From Amia ocellicauda (Eukaryota > Chordata > Actinopteri > Amiiformes > Amiidae): 64,000 bases of DNA. The notes under the pieces were generated by a model, which made no database searches, had not been told where the DNA came from, and saw only the letters and a list, made by a program, of their open reading frames with translations. Shown one piece after another: positions 63,377 through 64,000 of this stretch. Position numbers and translations under genes: made by a program. The stretch lies in NCBI RefSeq assembly GCF_036373705.1, contig NC_089855.1, positions 50,346,329-50,410,328 on the forward strand. The letters are read 5' to 3'. Positions within the stretch are counted from its first letter, which is position 1; each line of letters begins with the position of its first letter.

Positions 63377-63934
63377 ATGAACACCAGAGAGCTCAACCAC
63401 ATCATGAATGCCCTGGACGGCTCACGGAAAGTGTTTCAAGGAGTCTACGCCTGCGACCAGCTGCCTAAATTTAAGATCAAGAATTTACCTGCAATGTACA
63501 TAATCAACACACACCCTAAAAATATGCCCGGAGAACATTGGCTGGCTATTTATCTAAGGGAGGACCGCCGTGGGGAATTTTTTGATTCCTATGGAAACCC
63601 CCCGGATTTCAGACCTTTCCCTCGGAAGATCAATAACTTTCTGCTCAACAACTGTCAAGAAACCATTTACAGCGGTCGTCAAGTACAAAGTCTTCAGACC
63701 TTCACTTGTGGTCAACACTGTGTGTTTTTCTTATATCATAGATCTAAAGGAAGGTCATACCCCGATATTATGTCCTTGTACAGTGAGGATTTAGGCCAAA
63801 ATGATAAAAAAGTGGCAGAGTTTGTCAGGACACTGTGGACCCCCCCTTATAACACAATTACTTACGACCCTAGCCAGCCATGTATACAGATGGGGTGTTC
63901 TTGTGAGGATTTTAAAAGATGTCATGCGTGTTAA
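63377..63934 (+). CDS. PRO: Adenain-type protease, copy 3
   Basis: The frame is open over 185 codons with the same catalytic residues as in element 1. It is the last complete gene in the window. Confidence 0.88.
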   Translation: MNTRELNHIMNALDGSRKVFQGVYACDQLPKFKIKNLPAMYIINTHPKNMPGEHWLAIYLREDRRGEFFDSYGNPPDFRPFPRKINNFLLNNCQETIYSGRQVQSLQTFTCGQHCVFFLYHRSKGRSYPDIMSLYSEDLGQNDKKVAEFVRTLWTPPYNTITYDPSQPCIQMGCSCEDFKRCHAC

Positions 63935-64000
63935 AGTGAAAAAATAATGAAAACAGCCTTTGAATCATTAGTTTTGTTTTTATTCAACACAAATCTTATA
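63935..64000. terminator. Start of convergent polyadenylation region, copy 3
   Basis: The first 66 bp match 11149-11214, including the minus-strand AATAAA read as TTTATT. The rest is beyond the window. Confidence 0.45.

Larger units (their letters stand above)
57172..64000 (+). mobile_element. Polinton 3, cut by window end
   Basis: The left end AGTAGATAG follows CCTGTG at 57166-57171, the same host site as elements 1 and 2. Only the plus-strand block is in the window; what is visible looks whole. The right end and target duplication lie outside. Confidence 0.93.

Overview
The window looks like vertebrate genomic DNA, most plausibly from a fish or amphibian. The tRNA-Glu copies are close to the vertebrate consensus, and the large element is of the animal Polinton/adintovirus type. 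The species cannot be fixed from the sequence alone.

The backbone is a head-to-tail array of a unit of about 3.52 kb, seen as whole or partial copies in 1-4386, 20974-30968 and 46655-57165. Each unit descends from a four-gene tRNA cluster. It holds tRNA-Gln(CTG) on the minus strand and tRNA-Glu(CTC) on the plus strand, both usually whole. It also holds two split genes: a tRNA-Ala(AGC) interrupted in its anticodon loop by a 1.83-kb TG...CA solo LTR with a 4-bp GCAT target duplication, and a probable tRNA-Arg(TCG) on the minus strand interrupted by about 570 bp of unidentified DNA. Both interruptions recur at the same place in the copies, so they predate amplification.

A Polinton (Maverick/adintovirus-like virus fossil) sits 33 bp downstream of a tRNA-Glu. 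It has about 180-bp terminal inverted repeats and a 6-bp CCTGTG target duplication, and the empty site is preserved in neighbouring units. The same insertion appears three times: 4393-20967 (looks whole), 30975-46648 (broken, about 0.9 kb shorter) and 57172 to the window end (cut by the edge). Three tRNA units separate successive Polintons. The locus is therefore a higher-order repeat of about 26.2-26.6 kb, with one integration copied along with its tRNA flanks.

The Polinton has two convergent gene blocks. The plus block carries three accessory genes (236 aa unknown; 282 aa with a Cys/His cluster; 168 aa possibly Bcl-2-like), a chromodomain integrase, a penton-like minor capsid protein, a small basic pX/pVI-like protein, a double-jelly-roll major capsid protein and an adenain-type protease. 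The minus block carries protein-primed DNA polymerase B, a packaging ATPase, two conserved small proteins, a short ORF abutting the polymerase, a Ser/Pro-rich ORF and a right-arm stretch that looks like short exons behind a TATA box. The two blocks meet at a shared region with polyadenylation signals on both strands. Integrase, polymerase and inverted repeats explain integration and copying; capsid, protease and ATPase genes are the virion set of this family.
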